Assembly: GCF_001083785.1 (NCBI RefSeq)
Contig: NZ_LAVL01000039.1
Coordinates: 1-64,000, forward strand
From: Nonomuraea sp. SBT364
GTDB taxonomy: Bacteria; Actinomycetota; Actinomycetes; Streptosporangiales; Streptosporangiaceae
DNA length: 64,000 bases
Direction of reading: 5' to 3'
Part shown: one piece after another, positions 62,105 through 64,000 of the stretch
Numbering within the stretch: the stretch's first letter is position 1
Layout: the number at the start of each line of letters is the position of its first letter
Translations under genes and position numbers: made by a program
Notes under the pieces: generated by a model
Seen by the model: the letters and a program-made list of their open reading frames with translations, nothing else
Told to the model about the DNA's origin: nothing
Databases searched by the model: none

Positions 62105-62665
62105 TCAGGCCCGGCCGAGGTACTCGCCGCTGCGGGTGTCGACCTTGACCCGCTCGCCGGTGGTGATGAACAGCGGCACCTTGATCTCGGCGCCGGTCTC
62201 CAGGGTGGCGGGCTTGGTGCCGCCGGTGGAGCGGTCGCCCTGCAGGCCGGGCTCGGTCTCGGCGACGGTCAGCTCGGCCGCCGCGGGCAGGTCCACGTAG
62301 AGCGCGGAGCCCTCGTTGAAGGCCACCGTGGCCAGGGTGTTCTCCAGCATGTAGTTGGCGGCGTCGCCGACGGTGCGGCTGGGCACGTTGACCATGTCGT
62401 AGGTCTCGGTGTCCATGAACACGAAGTCGTCGCCGTCACGGTAGGAATACTGCATCTCGCGCTTGTCGACGTTGGCCACGTCGACCTTCACCCCGGCGTT
62501 GAAGGTCTTGTCGACGACCTTGCCGGAGAGCACGTTCTTGAGCTTGGTGCGCACGAACGCGCCGCCCTTGCCCGGCTTGACGTGCTGGAATTCCACGACG
62601 GCCCACAGCTCACCACCGTCGAGCTTCAGCACCATGCCGTTCTTGAGGTCGTTGGTCGTCGCCAC
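62105..62665 (-). CDS. efp: Elongation factor P
   Basis: A 186-residue, three-domain tRNA-mimicking factor that relieves ribosome stalling at proline runs. The loop that reaches the peptidyl-transferase centre is [16 protein letters not shown], with Lys33 at the tip. Actinobacterial EF-Ps usually carry PGKGP and act unmodified. Here the last residue of the loop is Gly, a variant. The start is GTG 62665 with GGGAGAG upstream. It is the middle gene of pepQ-efp-nusB. Confidence 0.96.
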   Translation of the reverse strand: MATTNDLKNGMVLKLDGGELWAVVEFQHVKPGKGGAFVRTKLKNVLSGKVVDKTFNAGVKVDVANVDKREMQYSYRDGDDFVFMDTETYDMVNVPSRTVGDAANYMLENTLATVAFNEGSALYVDLPAAAELTVAETEPGLQGDRSTGGTKPATLETGAEIKVPLFITTGERVKVDTRSGEYLGRA

Positions 62666-62690
62666 TCGTTCTCTCCCGCGTGTGGCCGCT

Positions 62691-63740
62691 CTAAAGGACG
62701 AGCAGCTCCTTGGTCGTCTTGGTGAAAAGTTCCGCGCCGCCCCCGCGTGTCACGACTGTGTCCTCGATGCGAACGCCGCCCCGGCCCGGGAGGTAGACCC
62801 CCGGCTCGACGGTGATCGGAACTCGGTCCTCAAGTCTACCGGTACGCGACGGGCCGAGGAACGGCTCCTCGTGGATCTCCAGGCCGACCCCGTGCCCGAG
62901 GCCGTGACGGAAGTGGTCACCGTGGCCCGCGGCCTCGATGATGTCGCGTGAGGCGGCGTCCACCTGCTTGGCCTCGGCGCCGGGGGTGACCGCCCGGCTG
63001 CCGGCCCGCTGCGCCTCGGCCACCAGCTCGTAGATCTCGCGCTGCCAGTCGGCGGGCTCGCCGAGGCTGACCGTACGGGTCATGTCGGCGTGGTAGCCCT
63101 GGTAGAGGGCGCCGAAGTCCATCGTGACGAGGTCGCCGGAGCGCAGTTCCCTGTCGGTGGGGGCGTGGTGCGGGACGGCGCCGTTCTCGCCGGCGGCGAC
63201 GATGGTCTCGAAGGCGGGCTTGTCGGCGCCCAGCTCGATCATCCGCGCGTCGAGCAGCCTGGCCAGGTCGCGCTCGGTGACGCCGGGCCCGATGGTCCGG
63301 GAGATGTCGGCGAACGCCTGGTCGGTGATGGCGCAGGCGGTGCGCAGGAGCTCCAGCTCGTCGTCGTCCTTGACCGCCCGGAGCCGCTCGACCAGGGGCT
63401 CCAGCGGCACGAGCCGGTCGCCCAGCCGGTCGCCGAGCCGGTTGTAGGTGGCGACGCTCATGCTCGCGGCCTCGATGCCCACGCCGGGGGCGGCCAGCTC
63501 GCCCGCCACGTCCGATGCCTCCATGGCCTCGACGTCGAGGCCATGGGTCTTGTCGATGTAGCGGTTGTCGGTGACGAGCAGCGCCGAGCCGTCCCCTCTG
63601 ATGAGGACGGCGGCGTTGGAGCTGGTCAGCCCCGTGAGATAGCGGACGTTGACGCCTGAGGTGACCAGCATCGCCTCGACCTCGTGCGCGGGCAGCATCG
63701 CCGCGAGCCGGGCCCGCCGCTCCTGGTAATTGACCGTCAT
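62691..63740 (-). CDS. pepQ: Xaa-Pro aminopeptidase/dipeptidase (M24 family)
   Basis: A 349-residue metalloprotease of the pita-bread fold. The metal ligands are Asp in [18 protein letters not shown] (two Asp), His in [15 protein letters not shown], and Glu in [11 protein letters not shown] and [10 protein letters not shown]. The N-terminal creatinase-like domain covers residues 1-125. The enzyme removes residues before proline, or cuts X-Pro dipeptides. The gene often precedes efp in actinobacteria. No ribosome site is visible upstream of ATG 63740, so the start is less certain. Confidence 0.92.
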   Translation of the reverse strand: MTVNYQERRARLAAMLPAHEVEAMLVTSGVNVRYLTGLTSSNAAVLIRGDGSALLVTDNRYIDKTHGLDVEAMEASDVAGELAAPGVGIEAASMSVATYNRLGDRLGDRLVPLEPLVERLRAVKDDDELELLRTACAITDQAFADISRTIGPGVTERDLARLLDARMIELGADKPAFETIVAAGENGAVPHHAPTDRELRSGDLVTMDFGALYQGYHADMTRTVSLGEPADWQREIYELVAEAQRAGSRAVTPGAEAKQVDAASRDIIEAAGHGDHFRHGLGHGVGLEIHEEPFLGPSRTGRLEDRVPITVEPGVYLPGRGGVRIEDTVVTRGGGAELFTKTTKELLVL

Positions 63741-63777
63741 TTCGCCAATGTACGCGTATCGAATGTCAAATCGGTCC

Positions 63778-64000
63778 CTACTCTAGGCGCCATTCGCTCA
63801 GCCACTCCGGCAGCGGGCCCTCGTTCGCGATCTCGCCCTTCTCCTGGGCCCTCAGGAGGTCGCGCAGGACGCCCCGGACATGGTCGCGCCCGGACTCCTC
63901 GTGGCCCTCGGCGAACTTGCGCGCGGCCTTGGCGAGCTTGTCCCTGGCCTTTCTCGCGACCGGGGGATTGATGCCGTTCAGGCGCATCTGGGCGGTCAGC
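63778..64000 (-). CDS. Small hypothetical protein, may be cut by window edge
   Basis: The reading frame is open to the right edge of the window. From ATG 63987 it gives 69 residues: a helical, Lys/Arg/Glu-rich segment (ARKARDKLAKAARKFAEG) and a Trp-containing end LPEWLSEWRLE. The frame continues at least four codons upstream of ATG 63987 to the edge, so the true start may lie outside. I do not recognise the family. The gene ends 37 bases before pepQ on the same strand. Confidence 0.55.
   Translation of the reverse strand, partial: LTAQMRLNGINPPVARKARDKLAKAARKFAEGHEESGRDHVRGVLRDLLRAQEKGEIANEGPLPEWLSEWRLE

Overview
The window comes from a very GC-rich actinomycete chromosome. The division and cell-wall cluster, the IleRS type and the order ftsZ-yggS-sepF-yggT-divIVA-(gap)-ileS-traR-lspA-rluD-(kinases)-dnaE match the core chromosome of Streptomyces-like organisms. 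DivIVA/Wag31, SepF, a meso-diaminopimelate type MurE and AzlCD/AraC/TetR accessory genes are also present. I infer a filamentous actinomycete, most likely Streptosporangiales, but the sequence alone does not fix the genus. I see no tRNA, rRNA, CRISPR array, IS element or prophage. The region looks vertically inherited.

Layout. 0-6.4 kb: a class A penicillin-binding protein beside a MurA-type enolpyruvyl transferase with Asp at the usual Cys position, a small membrane protein, an amidase and a methyltransferase. 6.4-13.9 kb: dnaE, an amino-acid permease, a membrane-anchored SGNH hydrolase, and a fusion of a degenerate DAHP-synthase-like barrel with chorismate mutase. The fusion lies behind a putative leader-peptide attenuator. 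13.9-21.2 kb: three paralogous Ser/Thr kinases with an AraC regulator and azlCD between them. 21.2-26.7 kb: rluD, lspA and traR on the minus strand, divergent from ileS, which has an Ile T-box leader. 26.7-31.2 kb: accessory genes (alpha/beta hydrolase, TetR, MBL hydrolase, and a long low-complexity protein with a Cys module at each end of the linker).

31.2-51.3 kb is one long minus-strand division and cell-wall block, read from 51.3 kb downwards: mraZ, rsmH, ftsL, ftsI, murE, murF, mraY, murD, ftsW, murG, murC, ftsQ, ftsZ, yggS, sepF, yggT, divIVA. Most junctions from ftsL to murC are 1-20 nt overlaps, which suggests translational coupling. The mraZ promoter lies inside four 10-bp-spaced GTGG repeats (MraZ boxes). 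ftsZ has its own promoter and an AT-rich palindromic region. Divergent from mraZ is a MoxR ATPase / DUF58 / transglutaminase operon (51.6-56.4 kb). The remainder holds a DUF3040 protein, DNA polymerase IV, a methyltransferase, a TetR/MFS efflux pair, and nusB, efp and pepQ.

Four themes stand out. (1) The DAHPS-like/chorismate mutase fusion behind a leader peptide with Tyr and Phe codons and an intrinsic terminator is the best candidate for an undescribed regulatory unit. (2) Several divisome proteins (FtsI, FtsL, FtsZ) carry unusually long, repeat-built, low-complexity extensions. (3) A -10 box exactly 6-7 nt before the start codon recurs at several genes, which predicts leaderless mRNAs. (4) Several essential enzymes carry antibiotic-relevant active-site variants: MurA with Asp at the Cys position and IleRS with a GxHH motif.
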